Shown piece after piece: positions 1-7,268 of a DNA stretch of 12,663 nt. Origin of the DNA: an uncultured Oscillospiraceae bacterium (GTDB lineage: Bacteria; Bacillota; Clostridia; Oscillospirales; Oscillospiraceae); assembly GCA_934597165.1 (NCBI GenBank), contig CAKTQP010000052.1:1-12663 (forward strand). Direction: 5' to 3'. The translations under genes were made by a program, and so were the position numbers. Position 1 is the stretch's first letter; every line of letters starts with the position of its first letter. The notes beneath the pieces are model-generated. The model ran no database searches. It was not told the origin of the DNA and worked only from the letters and a program-made list of their open reading frames with translations.

Positions 1-266
1 ACCTGCACCCGCACCCATGCGTCTGCCGCGCCGGTGTTCTTGACCTCGGCGATCTTGGTGACGGTGGTGCCGGGCATGACGCCGGTGAGATCTTCAAAAG
101 GCTGGGTCTTGGCCTCGTCCGCCCATTCCTGGACGGCGATGTCCACGCCGCCGGTGGTGATGACGTTATGTGCCTGCCCTTCTGCGGTGAAATATGCAAT
201 GGTCCCGGCGGCGAACAGGGCCGCTAACAGGGCCAACGCCGACAGGATCAACACTCTACGTTTCAT
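1..266 (-). CDS. SipW-dependent TasA/CalY-like secreted protein (N-terminal part, runs off the window)
   Basis: Only the first 88 codons are inside the window; the rest lies beyond position 1. The protein starts MKRRVLILSA and has a basic N-terminus, a hydrophobic stretch at residues 6-20 and then GTIAYFTAEG at 21-30. This is the hallmark of substrates of SipW-type signal peptidases (TasA, CalY/camelysin, TapA), with cleavage most likely near Ala24-Tyr25. Next comes a beta-rich start (NVITTGGVDIAV) and a KNTGAADAWVRVQV segment like that seen in camelysin/TasA jelly-roll domains. The start at 266 is supported by AAAGGAG about 8 bases upstream. It lies 93 bases downstream of the 242-aa relative in the same operon. 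In Bacillus, such proteins form matrix fibres or act as surface proteins; that role is inferred here. The C-terminus, and so any sortase motif, cannot be seen. Confidence 0.82.
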   Translation of the reverse strand, partial: MKRRVLILSALALLAALFAAGTIAYFTAEGQAHNVITTGGVDIAVQEWADEAKTQPFEDLTGVMPGTTVTKIAEVKNTGAADAWVRVQ

Positions 267-359
267 CCTCTTCGCTCCTTTCCAATTCGTTCGGTTTCTT
301 TGCGGTATGGCCTGTACCCCGGAGGGTAGAGAGCCATGATCGGTCAGAGGATCGTCGGG

Positions 360-1088
360 TTATGCAAAGGCTTCCCAAGCGTCGTCCGCGCTGTCAAAAC
401 CGGCAGCCTGGATGGCTTCGGCCTCCACGTTGATCTGGAAGCCGTCCAGTTCCTTCAGCTGGTCACCGCTGACCCAAGTGGGAACACGGATGCCGTCGAA
501 CAGCACGGGCAGTTCCACGTCGCCATTGGGGGCTGCGACGGTCTCGTTGTAGTAGAAGTAGTAGGTCAGGGTGTCATTTGCTTCGTCATAGGCGAAGTAC
601 TTGGAGTTGTCCAGCATCTCTTCGGTCTCAACATCATTGTCAGGAATGATGCCGTCCCACTTAGCTGCGTTTGCTTCCACAAAGTTGACCATGCGGATGA
701 GGGGGAAAGCGTTTTCAATGCCGGTCACCTCATCAGCGTACTCAGGATTAGTGCACATTTTGATGATCTGGCTGGCGTTGTTGAAGGTGACCTTCATACG
801 GACATAGGATGCCTCACTGCCGTCCAGGACGGTGACCATAGGATCCTTGGTGTAGGTCAGGCCGGGGACCAGCTTGTAGCTGTTCTCCTTCACGCGATCC
901 GCGCCTTCCACGGGCTTGCCGTCTTCCGTGACCTTGGCTTCGTCCAGGTTGATGGCCACCTTGCCGACGGTAAAGGTGTTCTTGACCTCGTCCTTAGACG
1001 TCATGTATGCCACCGTGCCAAACACGGAAGCGACTACCAGCAGCACCGCGCAAAAGCTCAGCAGCAGTGCGTTTCTTCTCGTTTTCAT
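360..1088 (-). CDS. SipW-dependent TasA-like secreted protein
   Basis: A 242-aa exported protein. It begins MKTRRNALLLSFCAVLLVVA and has the SipW-substrate motif at residues 24-43: GTVAYMTS, then KDEVKNTFTVGKVAINLDE. The fixed spacing of AY(M/F)T, NTFTVG and a beta strand is typical of the SipW-cognate N-terminal domain. Cleavage is probably after Ala27. The mature part (about 215 aa) is acidic, with alternating strands such as PMVTVLDGSEASYVRMKVTF (about 83-102), in keeping with a TasA/camelysin-type jelly roll, and an acidic tail (DSADDAWEAFA). There is no LPXTG-like or NPXTN-like sorting signal and no C-terminal membrane segment, so it is probably released or polymerised. The start at 1088 has AAGGAGG about 9 bases upstream. 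It sits 91 bases after the signal peptidase gene and before a second substrate gene. A matrix-fibre or surface-coat role is inferred from Bacillus; it is not shown here. Confidence 0.85.
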   Translation of the reverse strand: MKTRRNALLLSFCAVLLVVASVFGTVAYMTSKDEVKNTFTVGKVAINLDEAKVTEDGKPVEGADRVKENSYKLVPGLTYTKDPMVTVLDGSEASYVRMKVTFNNASQIIKMCTNPEYADEVTGIENAFPLIRMVNFVEANAAKWDGIIPDNDVETEEMLDNSKYFAYDEANDTLTYYFYYNETVAAPNGDVELPVLFDGIRVPTWVSGDQLKELDGFQINVEAEAIQAAGFDSADDAWEAFA

Positions 1089-1179
1089 TTGTGAAAACCT
1101 CCTTGCATCTCTTTATTTTGCTGTTACATCTATCGGGAGCCTTCCGGCAGTACCCTCATTCCAATGACCCAGGCGCGTC

Positions 1180-1695
1180 CTACGCCCTCTTCTTCTTCCC
1201 GGCGAACACCTCCGGCAGGATGAGCAGGAAGAGCAGCAGCGCCACCACAGCGACCAGGGCGTAGGTGCCCGGCGGGCGGCGGATGTACTCGGCCACATAG
1301 CCCAGATACGGGATGGAAAAGACCGGCGTGCCCACCACATTTTTGTAGTACACCAGCTCCCCGTCCGCTGCCTGGTTGGCGTCGCCCTTGGTGCGGAAGC
1401 GGAGCACAGAGGGGTCGTCCTCGTCGGGCACGATGTCCACCACCCGGTGGGTAGCGGTGGTGTCCTCGTCCAGCAGGAAGGTGATGACCTGCCCCGTTTG
1501 GATGGTGCTGGGGTCCACCTTTTTGACATAGAGCAAGGCGCCGGTGTGATAAGTCGGCTCCATGGAGCCGGAGAGGACGCTGAACACTTGCAGTCCAACG
1601 ACTCTCGCGCCCACCAGGAGCAGCGTTACGATCACGACCAGCGCGACGAGGATACTGCTGAGGAGATTCCATGTTTTTTTCAGCGATCGGTTCAT
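1180..1695 (-). CDS. sipW: SipW-type (ER-type, S26B) signal peptidase I
   Basis: A 171-aa membrane serine protease that should cleave the signal peptides of the two secreted proteins encoded behind it. It has an N-terminal membrane segment (about 11-30). The nucleophile is in VLSGSMEPTY (Ser44). ATHRVVDI places His83 where the bacterial P-type enzymes have the general-base Lys, and TKGDAN carries Asp105. This Ser-His-Asp pattern marks the ER/archaeal-type subfamily to which B. subtilis SipW belongs. A second membrane segment at 144-161 ends in GKKKRA. The open frame extends upstream to 1863 but overlaps the promoter there. The ATG at 1695 is preferred because of AGGAGG at 1707-1712 and because the membrane segment then starts at the right distance. 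A small hairpin (1716-1728) sits just upstream of the ribosome binding site. The gene is first in its operon. Confidence 0.93.
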   Translation of the reverse strand: MNRSLKKTWNLLSSILVALVVIVTLLLVGARVVGLQVFSVLSGSMEPTYHTGALLYVKKVDPSTIQTGQVITFLLDEDTTATHRVVDIVPDEDDPSVLRFRTKGDANQAADGELVYYKNVVGTPVFSIPYLGYVAEYIRRPPGTYALVAVVALLLFLLILPEVFAGKKKRA

Positions 1696-1715
1696 CCTTC
1701 CCCGTTCCTCCTTTT

Positions 1716-1728
1716 CCCCGCAGCGGGG
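1716..1728 (-). promoter_or_regulatory. Small GC hairpin next to the sipW ribosome binding site
   Basis: CCCCG and CGGGG flank a 3-base loop, three bases upstream of the AGGAGG of sipW (1707-1712). It could set ribosome access or protect the mRNA 5' region. The structure is seen directly; any function is a guess. Confidence 0.35.
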
Positions 1729-1801
1729 TAAACTGACAAAATAGGCAGGTTTTTGAAGCACCTTCCAGTTCCTGTGTGTCTTTTGCTTCCTATACAGGAT
1801 G

Positions 1802-1830
1802 ATTATAGCATGGAACCTGTGCCGTATCAA
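1802..1830 (-). promoter_or_regulatory. Sigma-A-type promoter of the sipW operon
   Basis: On the minus strand, TTGATA (1825-1830) and TATAAT (1802-1807) are separated by exactly 17 bases. A TG one base before the -10 makes it an extended -10 (TGCTATAAT). Transcription would start near 1795, giving a leader of about 100 bases before the sipW start at 1695. This also rules out the longer upstream start for sipW. Confidence 0.85.
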
Positions 1831-1932
1831 CCGTTTGCCTGTGTTTCCGGCAAAAAGCGTCACTTTTTTTGTGAGATTCCAAAGTTTTCAACCGAAATAA
1901 TTGACTTGCTTCCTCTCGCCTGCTGGTTCGTC

Positions 1933-1961
1933 TTGCCCAAATTGGAGGAATATGATAAAAT
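1933..1961 (+). promoter_or_regulatory. Promoter of the BAAT-type hydrolase gene
   Basis: TTGCCC (1933-1938) and TAAAAT (1956-1961) are separated by 17 bases, with TGA directly before the -10 (extended -10). The expected start near 1968 leaves a leader of about 55 bases. TTGACT at 1901-1906 is a better -35 on its own but has no -10 at the proper distance. Confidence 0.65.
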
Positions 1962-2023
1962 CAGGTGGGAGAAAATAGTAGAGTTTGCGAAGCAGAACTG
2001 AGAAATAGAACAGGAGGCTTCCC

Positions 2024-2950
2024 ATGAAAAGCATACGAGTGAAACGAAACGGCTTCACCTGGGCGTACTACCCCACCAAGTCCCCGTCCAAGAAGGCGCT
2101 GCTGTTGATGATGGGGGACAGCGACCACGACACCATGGTCAAAGCCTGCGCCAAGTATATGACCGGCCTGGGCGCGGGCGTGGCCGCCATCGCCCCCAAC
2201 CAGGACGGAAAGCCCTATTCCGGCTGCCACAGCTTCCCGCTGGAGTGTCTGGAGGAGGTCATCCAGTGGCTGCGGGAGCAGGGCATCGAGAAGATTGGCA
2301 TGGCCGGCGGCTCCACCACTGGGATGCTCAGTCTGGCGGCGGCAGCCCATCTGCCCGACCTGTCGTTGGTGCTGGCTTACACCCCCAGCGACCACGTGAT
2401 GCAGGGCTTTTTCAAGGGTAAGAAGGACGGCCACATCCCCGAATGGCCCGCACCGAGCGAGTCCACCCTCACCTACCGGGGCAAGCCCCTCCCCTACGCC
2501 CCCTTCCAGCTCTCCGACGAGGACTACTACAACCTGTCCTACGGCAAAGCCACCAAGGACGCCGGTGAGCTGAGCGGCCGCGCCCTGTTCGCCCACGTGG
2601 AAGCCTGCGGCATCCCAGAGGAGGCGTATATCCCGGTGGAGCAGATCCGGGGGAAAATTGTGTTCTTCGGCGCGGAGGACGACACGCTGTGGGACACGGT
2701 GAAGTATATCCGCCGGATGGAGGCTCGTCTGAAAGCCCACGATTTCCCCTACGACTATGAGGTACACACCTACCGGTACGGCACCCACTTCGTCTTCCCC
2801 CAAGGGGTGTTCCTGGCGGCGCTGCCGGCCTTTGCCGTCAACGCCTTTGTGGGGAAGATCTTCAAGTCCGCCAAAGCCCATCCCAAGGAGTGCCAGGCCA
2901 CCCGGATGGATGTGGATCGCGCCACCAGGGCAGCCATTGAGAACTGGTGA
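2024..2950 (+). CDS. Alpha/beta hydrolase, BAAT C-terminal (acyl-CoA thioesterase-like) type
   Basis: A 308-aa, probably cytoplasmic alpha/beta hydrolase with no signal peptide. The nucleophile elbow is GMAGGSTTGM with Ser97. The acid is in VFFGAEDDTLWD (Asp220 most likely). The catalytic His255 lies in YRYGTHFVF. The arrangement (elbow followed by a hydrophobic helix, AHLPDLSLVLAYTPS, then GAEDD-W and Y-GTH) resembles the C-terminal catalytic domain of bile-acid-CoA:amino acid N-acyltransferases and acyl-CoA thioesterases (BAAT_C). The N-terminal domain of the animal enzymes is absent, as in many bacterial stand-alone versions. The substrate is unknown: a thioester or ester hydrolase is plausible, and a bile-acid role should not be assumed. 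The start at 2024 has AGGAGG six bases upstream. It is transcribed alone, from its own promoter, and ends at a bidirectional terminator. Confidence 0.78.
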   Translation: MKSIRVKRNGFTWAYYPTKSPSKKALLLMMGDSDHDTMVKACAKYMTGLGAGVAAIAPNQDGKPYSGCHSFPLECLEEVIQWLREQGIEKIGMAGGSTTGMLSLAAAAHLPDLSLVLAYTPSDHVMQGFFKGKKDGHIPEWPAPSESTLTYRGKPLPYAPFQLSDEDYYNLSYGKATKDAGELSGRALFAHVEACGIPEEAYIPVEQIRGKIVFFGAEDDTLWDTVKYIRRMEARLKAHDFPYDYEVHTYRYGTHFVFPQGVFLAALPAFAVNAFVGKIFKSAKAHPKECQATRMDVDRATRAAIENW

Positions 2951-2970
2951 ACGGAACACGACAGCGAAAA

Positions 2971-2996
2971 AGAGCGAACCGAAATCGGTTCGCTCT
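2971..2996. terminator. Bidirectional intrinsic terminator between hydrolase and lipoprotein genes
   Basis: A perfect 11-bp stem (AGAGCGAACCG with CGGTTCGCTCT) with a 4-base loop is flanked by an A run on the left and TTTTC on the right. A U tract therefore follows the hairpin in both directions. It lies 21 bases after the plus-strand hydrolase stop and 20 bases after the minus-strand lipoprotein stop, so it serves both convergent genes. Confidence 0.92.
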
Positions 2997-3015
2997 TTTC
3001 TTATATTATATTGTA

Positions 3016-5175
3016 TCATTCCCCGATGGAATCGGTCTTGTAGATGAACTTGGTGCTGCATTCCAAGCCAGTGGGGCAGCCGCCGTAGGACTTGTTTTCC
3101 TTGGCGTAGTCCTGCACAGCCTCCAGGCGATCCACGATGTCGCCCAGGTCGCCGTCGGTGAGGCTGGTCAGCTTCTGGATGCCTTCCTCGTCGAACTTGG
3201 CCATGCCTTCGGCCAGATCCTTGGAGCCGTCCAGCAGTTCGCCGATGCCGCTGATAAGCTTGTCGGTGCCGTCTGCCAGGTCGCCGGTGCCGTCTGCCAG
3301 CTTGCCTGCGCCGTCGCTGAGGGTGCTGGTGCCGTCGGTCAGGGCGTCGGTGCCTGCCAGCAGCTTGCCGGAGCCGTCTGCCAGCTTCTGGGTGCCAGCT
3401 ACCAGCTTACCGCTCTGCTGGCTCAGCATGCTGAGACCTGCGATCATGGTGTTCAGGTTCTGGCCGTTGTTGCCGGAGACCATGGTGTCCACGCCGCTCT
3501 GGATGGCCTTTGCGCCAGCCTCCAGCTTTGCTGCGCCTTTCACCAGACTCTCAGAGCCGTCGGCGATCTTGCCGGCGTAGGTGTCGATGAGGGCTGCGCC
3601 ATCCTTGATGCTGGTGATGCCAGACTGGCAGCTGCCAGTGAGTTGCTGCTGGACACCCTGCTGAAGTTGGATGCTTTTCCCGATGCTAGTCAATACAGTA
3701 TTATACGCATCACTGTCGTCCGGATTGGCCTGCATCAGCTGTTGCACCTGCTTTTGTGCTGCCTGAAGCGTATCGATAGATGTGCTCAAGTACCCATTCA
3801 GGCCATTCAGCCCATCGGACAGCTTGTCAGCGCCAGCGGTGACCTTTGCGGCACCGTCCTGGATGCCGGCTGCGGCTTCGTAGATGCTCTTGCCGTTGGT
3901 GTTCTTCAGGTTGTCAGCCATCTGCTGTGCGCCGTCCTCGATGGCAGCTGCGCCGGTGTAGATGGTCTGGGTCTCGCTGTCGGCGTTGCCCAGGGCGGAC
4001 TTGATGCTCTTGGCGCCGTCCAGCAGCTGCTGAGCAGAGCTGGGCAGATCCTTGACCTGGGTGGCCAGCTCGTTGGTGCCGTCGTCCAGATCCTTTGCGC
4101 CCTGATTCAGGTCATTGGCGCCGTCGTTCAGGTCCTTGGCACCGTCGCTGAGATCCTTGGCACCCTGATTCACTTTGTCCACGCCGTCGGCCAGGTCGCC
4201 GCTCTTGTCGTTGAGCTCGCCTACGCCGTCTTCCAGCTTCTTGCTGCCGTCCACCAGCTCCTTGGAGCTGTCGCCCAGCTTTTTCAGGGAGTCCTTCAGG
4301 TCGTCAACGGAGTCCACGTCGTCCAGGTTCAGCTCTTCCAGTGCGCTGTTCTCCGCCAGGGTGACGGTGGTGAGCAGGGAGAAGTCGGAGACGTCGGCTT
4401 TGATGGTGACCTTCTGGGGCACGTCGATGTCGATCTTCTTGCCGTCGCTGTCGGTCAGGTTGGCCAGACCCAGGCTCTCTTCCAAGCCAGGCAGTGCCAT
4501 CCCCACAACGACCGTCTTGTCGCCGCTGTTGATGACCTTGCCGTTGGTGACCTCCACGTTGGACATCTTGTCGTTGTCCACCATGAGGCCGGAGACCATC
4601 AGGAAGGGCTGGTAGATGGTCACGTTCTTGCCGTTGACCTTCTGGGTCTTGCCGGTGTTGTTCTTGTAGTTGAATTCGATGGTCAGCTTGCCGGAAGCAC
4701 CGTCCAGCTCCTTGGCGGAAACGGTCTTGCCGTTGAGCTTATAAGTGATGGTCACATCCACGGGCAGCTGCTTGTCACTGGTGCCCTGATAGTAGATGTC
4801 GCTGCCCTTGGCGTTCCAAGTCAGCTCATCGCCGCTGCCCTTGGTGAAGTCCTGGTCGCCCTTGACGTTCTTGACGTCCTTCAGGTTGGACTTATCTTTC
4901 AAGGTATCGGAACCCTTCTGGTTCTTCAGCCATTCGCTGACGATGACCTTGTTGGCCTTGCCGTTGGCGTCTGCGATGACGTAGACGGTCTCTTCCTTGC
5001 CAGCGGTGTCGCTGTGCTTCAACAACTGCTCTGCCGCAGTGGTCACCGGGTCGGCGCTGGCGGCAGTGCTGTCCGCGCTGCTCTCACTGGAAGCGCTGGT
5101 GCTGCTGCCGCAGCCGGTCAGGGTGGCCAGGGTCATACCCACTGCCAGAGCCAGAGATAACATTCTTTTTTTCAT
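3016..5175 (-). CDS. Large lipoprotein with xxxLxxG heptad repeats (YhgE/Pip-like), partner of the MMPL transporter
   Basis: A 719-aa exported lipoprotein. The signal peptide MKKRMLSLALAVGMTLATLT ends in lipobox LTGC, with Cys22 lipidated. A Ser/Ala-rich linker (23-46) leads to a beta-rich domain (about 60-270). Two runs of seven-residue units follow, of the form DGAxxLx (about 300-373 and 585-660), matching the xxxLxxG-by-4 repeats known from YhgE/Pip-type proteins. Between them is a helical region with a Gln-rich, repeat-free stretch (about 460-520). The C-terminus has a Cys pair (700, 706) and ends KFIYKTDSIGE, resembling the tail of YhgE-like proteins, but there is no C-terminal membrane segment. 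The start at 5175 is set by AAGGAGGG, which overlaps the stop codon of the transporter gene 14 bases upstream, so the two are probably translationally coupled. An extracytoplasmic partner or extension of the pump is the likeliest role; this is inferred from context. Confidence 0.83.
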   Translation of the reverse strand: MKKRMLSLALAVGMTLATLTGCGSSTSASSESSADSTAASADPVTTAAEQLLKHSDTAGKEETVYVIADANGKANKVIVSEWLKNQKGSDTLKDKSNLKDVKNVKGDQDFTKGSGDELTWNAKGSDIYYQGTSDKQLPVDVTITYKLNGKTVSAKELDGASGKLTIEFNYKNNTGKTQKVNGKNVTIYQPFLMVSGLMVDNDKMSNVEVTNGKVINSGDKTVVVGMALPGLEESLGLANLTDSDGKKIDIDVPQKVTIKADVSDFSLLTTVTLAENSALEELNLDDVDSVDDLKDSLKKLGDSSKELVDGSKKLEDGVGELNDKSGDLADGVDKVNQGAKDLSDGAKDLNDGANDLNQGAKDLDDGTNELATQVKDLPSSAQQLLDGAKSIKSALGNADSETQTIYTGAAAIEDGAQQMADNLKNTNGKSIYEAAAGIQDGAAKVTAGADKLSDGLNGLNGYLSTSIDTLQAAQKQVQQLMQANPDDSDAYNTVLTSIGKSIQLQQGVQQQLTGSCQSGITSIKDGAALIDTYAGKIADGSESLVKGAAKLEAGAKAIQSGVDTMVSGNNGQNLNTMIAGLSMLSQQSGKLVAGTQKLADGSGKLLAGTDALTDGTSTLSDGAGKLADGTGDLADGTDKLISGIGELLDGSKDLAEGMAKFDEEGIQKLTSLTDGDLGDIVDRLEAVQDYAKENKSYGGCPTGLECSTKFIYKTDSIGE
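3196..3423 (-). repeat. Heptad-repeat block 2 in the lipoprotein gene
   Basis: This encodes residues about 585-660: roughly ten units of seven residues with Leu at one position and Gly three residues later (GSGKLLA, GTDALTD, GTSTLSD, GAGKLAD, GTGDLAD, GTDKLIS and so on). At DNA level the 21-base period shows as recurring GCCGTC(T/G)GCCAG words. Such regions can change length by slipped pairing. Confidence 0.8.
4057..4278 (-). repeat. Heptad-repeat block 1 in the lipoprotein gene
   Basis: This encodes residues about 300-373, another run of seven-residue units (GSKKLED, GVGELND, GAKDLSD, GAKDLND, GANDLNQ, GAKDLDD, GTNELAT). It is more charged than block 2, with Asp and Lys in place of Thr and Ala. 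The DNA shows a 21-base period around GCGCCGTC and TCCTTGGC words. Confidence 0.8.
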
Positions 5176-5189
5176 CTCAAAGTCCCTCC

Positions 5190-7268
5190 TTAGACATCCA
5201 CCGTATTGCGTAAGCCGAGGGTGGTTTTACAGATGAGTTTATCAAGCAGCATATACATGCTGGGCATGATAAAGATGACAACAAACATACTGATGATGGC
5301 GCCGCGAGCCATGAGCAGGCACAGGGAGCCGATCAAGTCCACGTCAGAGTAGATGCCGACACCGATGGTGGCGGCGAAGAAGCCCAAGGCGCTGGACATG
5401 ACCGAGTGGATGGAGGTAGACAAGGCGATCTTGACGGCCTCCTCCTTGGAGCAGCCAGCCATACGCTCCTTCTTGTACCGGGTGGTCATCAGGATGGCGT
5501 AGTCCACGGTAGCGCCCAACTGGATGGTGCCGATACAGATCGAAGCGATGAAGGGCAGCGTAGTGCCGGTGAAGTAGGCCAGAGCCATGTTGATGTAGAT
5601 GGCCAGCTCGATGACGGCCACCAGGATGACCGGCAGGGAGATGGATTTCAGCACCAGCAGGATGATGACGAAGATGGCCAGGATGGAGACGGCGCTGACC
5701 ACCATGAAGTCGTGGTCGGTGATCTTGATCAGGTCACGGGTACAGGGTGCTTCGCCGATGAGCATTCCCTTCTCATCGTACTTCTTCAAAATCTGTTCCA
5801 CCTTGTTGCACTGGTCGTTGACCTCGTCGGTGGCAACCTCATATTTGGAGCTGAGCATCAGCAGCTGATAGCCGCCGCTTTCCATTTTCTCCCGTGCCGA
5901 CTGGGGAATCAGCTCGTCGGGCACCAGGTCGCCGGTGAGGGAGTCTAGACCCATGGCGAAGTTGATGCCGTCCACGTTCTGAATCTCTTTCAGCATGGCC
6001 TTGACCTCCTTCTGGGACAGATCATCCCGACAGAGGATCATTTCCACGGAGTTCATATCGAACTTTTTGTTCAGCTCCTGGTTGGCCTGCACGGAGGGCA
6101 GGTAATCGGGCAAGCTGTTGTCCAGCTTGTAGTAGACGTTGTAGTTGGCGTTGCCGTATAGGGCCGGGATCCACAGCACTACCATAATAACAGCGAACAG
6201 CTTGTAGTGCTTCATGACGAACTCGCTCAAGCCATCGGTGGGCAGGTGGACGGTCTTGTGAGCGGTCTTCCAGATGGCCTTGTCAAAGACCAGGATGAGG
6301 GACGGCAGTACGGTGACACAGCAGATGACGCCCAGCAGGACGCCCTTAGCCATGACCACGCCCATGTCCAGGCCCAAGGTGAAGCTCATGAAGCAGAGGG
6401 CGATGAAGCCGGCGATGGTGGTCAGAGAGGAACCGGTGACCGAGGTGATGGTGGCGGCGATGGCGTGCGCCATTGCCTCATTCTTATCCGCTATGGTCTC
6501 CCGCTGCTCCTTGTAGCTGCCCCATAGGAAGATGGAGTAGTCCATGGTCACGCCCAACTGGAGGACAGCCACCAGGGACATGGTGATGAAGGAGATCTCC
6601 CCTTTGAACACGTTGGTGCCCAGGTTGTAGATGATGGCCATGCCGATGCTCAGCATGAACAGCACCGGGATGACAAAGGAGTCCATGGTCACCGCTAGGA
6701 CGATGCAGCAGAGCACCACGGCGATGACGACGTAGGGGACCAATTCCTGATTGACCAGGTTCTTGGTGTCCGTGACGATGGCGGACATACTGGACAAGAA
6801 GCACTGCTTCCCGGAGATGCTCCGGATCTCCTCAATGGCATCCATGGTCTCGTCCGCCGAAGTGGTGGTGTCGAAGAAGATGGCCATCAAGGTGGCGTTC
6901 CCGTCCTCGGAGTTGAACACATCCTTGATCTTATCCGGCAGGACATCCACCGGAACAGACAGGTCGGCAACGGAGTCATACCAGATGACCTGTGCCACGT
7001 GGTCTACGTTTTCAATGTCGGTTTTGAGGTTGGCGACGTCCTTGTACTCCATCCCCTCACAGACAAACAACGCATACGCGCCTTTCCCGAAGTCATCCAA
7101 CAGGATGTCCTGACCCTGCATGGTGTCGATGTCCTTGGGCAGGTAATACAGGATGTCGTAGTTGATGCGGGTGTTGAAGTATCCGATCGCTGAGGGAATC
7201 AGCAGGAGGATACTGATGATGAGAATGGGTATGCGCAGTTTGACGATCTTTTCGCCGAATTTCAGCAC
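5190..7268 (-). CDS. MMPL/RND-family membrane transporter
   Basis: A 692-aa inner-membrane transporter with a two-fold internal repeat. Each half has one membrane helix, a large extracytoplasmic loop and a bundle of helices. Matching signatures LGVTMDYSIFLWGSYKEQRE (about 238-257) and LGATVDYAILMTTRYKKER (about 584-602) hold the Asp-Tyr pairs (243/244, 589/590) that carry protons in MmpL-type pumps. First-loop motifs NTRINYDILYYLPKD and NVYYKLDNSLPDYLP are repeat counterparts. Known relatives export lipids, peptides or drugs; the substrate here is unknown. I prefer the GTG at 7268 (LKFGEKIVK) because AAGGAAGG lies just upstream. Earlier in-frame starts (7319 GTG, 7310 ATG) have no ribosome binding site and lie upstream of or at the predicted transcription start. 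It is followed at once by the coupled lipoprotein gene and faces a TetR regulator, which suggests an inducible efflux operon. Confidence 0.9.
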   Translation of the reverse strand: MLKFGEKIVKLRIPILIISILLLIPSAIGYFNTRINYDILYYLPKDIDTMQGQDILLDDFGKGAYALFVCEGMEYKDVANLKTDIENVDHVAQVIWYDSVADLSVPVDVLPDKIKDVFNSEDGNATLMAIFFDTTTSADETMDAIEEIRSISGKQCFLSSMSAIVTDTKNLVNQELVPYVVIAVVLCCIVLAVTMDSFVIPVLFMLSIGMAIIYNLGTNVFKGEISFITMSLVAVLQLGVTMDYSIFLWGSYKEQRETIADKNEAMAHAIAATITSVTGSSLTTIAGFIALCFMSFTLGLDMGVVMAKGVLLGVICCVTVLPSLILVFDKAIWKTAHKTVHLPTDGLSEFVMKHYKLFAVIMVVLWIPALYGNANYNVYYKLDNSLPDYLPSVQANQELNKKFDMNSVEMILCRDDLSQKEVKAMLKEIQNVDGINFAMGLDSLTGDLVPDELIPQSAREKMESGGYQLLMLSSKYEVATDEVNDQCNKVEQILKKYDEKGMLIGEAPCTRDLIKITDHDFMVVSAVSILAIFVIILLVLKSISLPVILVAVIELAIYINMALAYFTGTTLPFIASICIGTIQLGATVDYAILMTTRYKKERMAGCSKEEAVKIALSTSIHSVMSSALGFFAATIGVGIYSDVDLIGSLCLLMARGAIISMFVVIFIMPSMYMLLDKLICKTTLGLRNTVDV

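Larger units (their letters stand above)
1696..2023. other. Divergent intergenic region between sipW operon and hydrolase gene
   Basis: This 328-base, comparatively AT-rich gap holds a promoter for each direction (1802-1830 minus; 1933-1961 plus), the sipW leader with its small hairpin, and the hydrolase ribosome binding site. The transcription starts are roughly 170 bases apart. I see no clear shared operator palindrome and no convincing small gene. An 82-codon plus-strand frame (1753-2001) runs through both promoters and lacks a ribosome binding site. Confidence 0.7.

Noticed and set aside
336..1094. A 252-codon plus-strand frame over the 242-aa TasA-like gene
   Set aside because: It is the mirror of a gene with a SipW-type signal peptide and a good ribosome binding site; the frame itself lacks both.
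1901..1906. TTGACT as the -35 of the hydrolase promoter
   Set aside because: No acceptable -10 lies 16-18 bases downstream. TTGCCC/TAAAAT at 1933-1961 fits better.
1753..2001. An 82-codon plus-strand frame upstream of the hydrolase
   Set aside because: It runs through both divergent promoters and lacks a ribosome binding site. Its C-terminal part overlaps the hydrolase promoter.
1961..3061. A 366-codon minus-strand frame over the BAAT-type hydrolase
   Set aside because: It reads through the terminator and the hydrolase gene in antisense. Its composition (Gly/Val/His-rich) is typical of a shadow frame.
3196..4278. The periodic DNA words in the lipoprotein gene as a possible CRISPR or minisatellite array
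   Set aside because: The 21-base period follows the seven-residue protein repeat, units diverge at synonymous positions, and there are no spacers.
2947..5160. A 737-codon open frame on the plus strand, antisense to the lipoprotein gene
   Set aside because: It mirrors a GC-rich, repeat-rich gene whose codon bias leaves the opposite strand free of stops. It has no signal peptide and consists of low-complexity Ala/Val/Leu/Gly. The minus-strand frame has a lipobox, a ribosome binding site and recognisable repeats.
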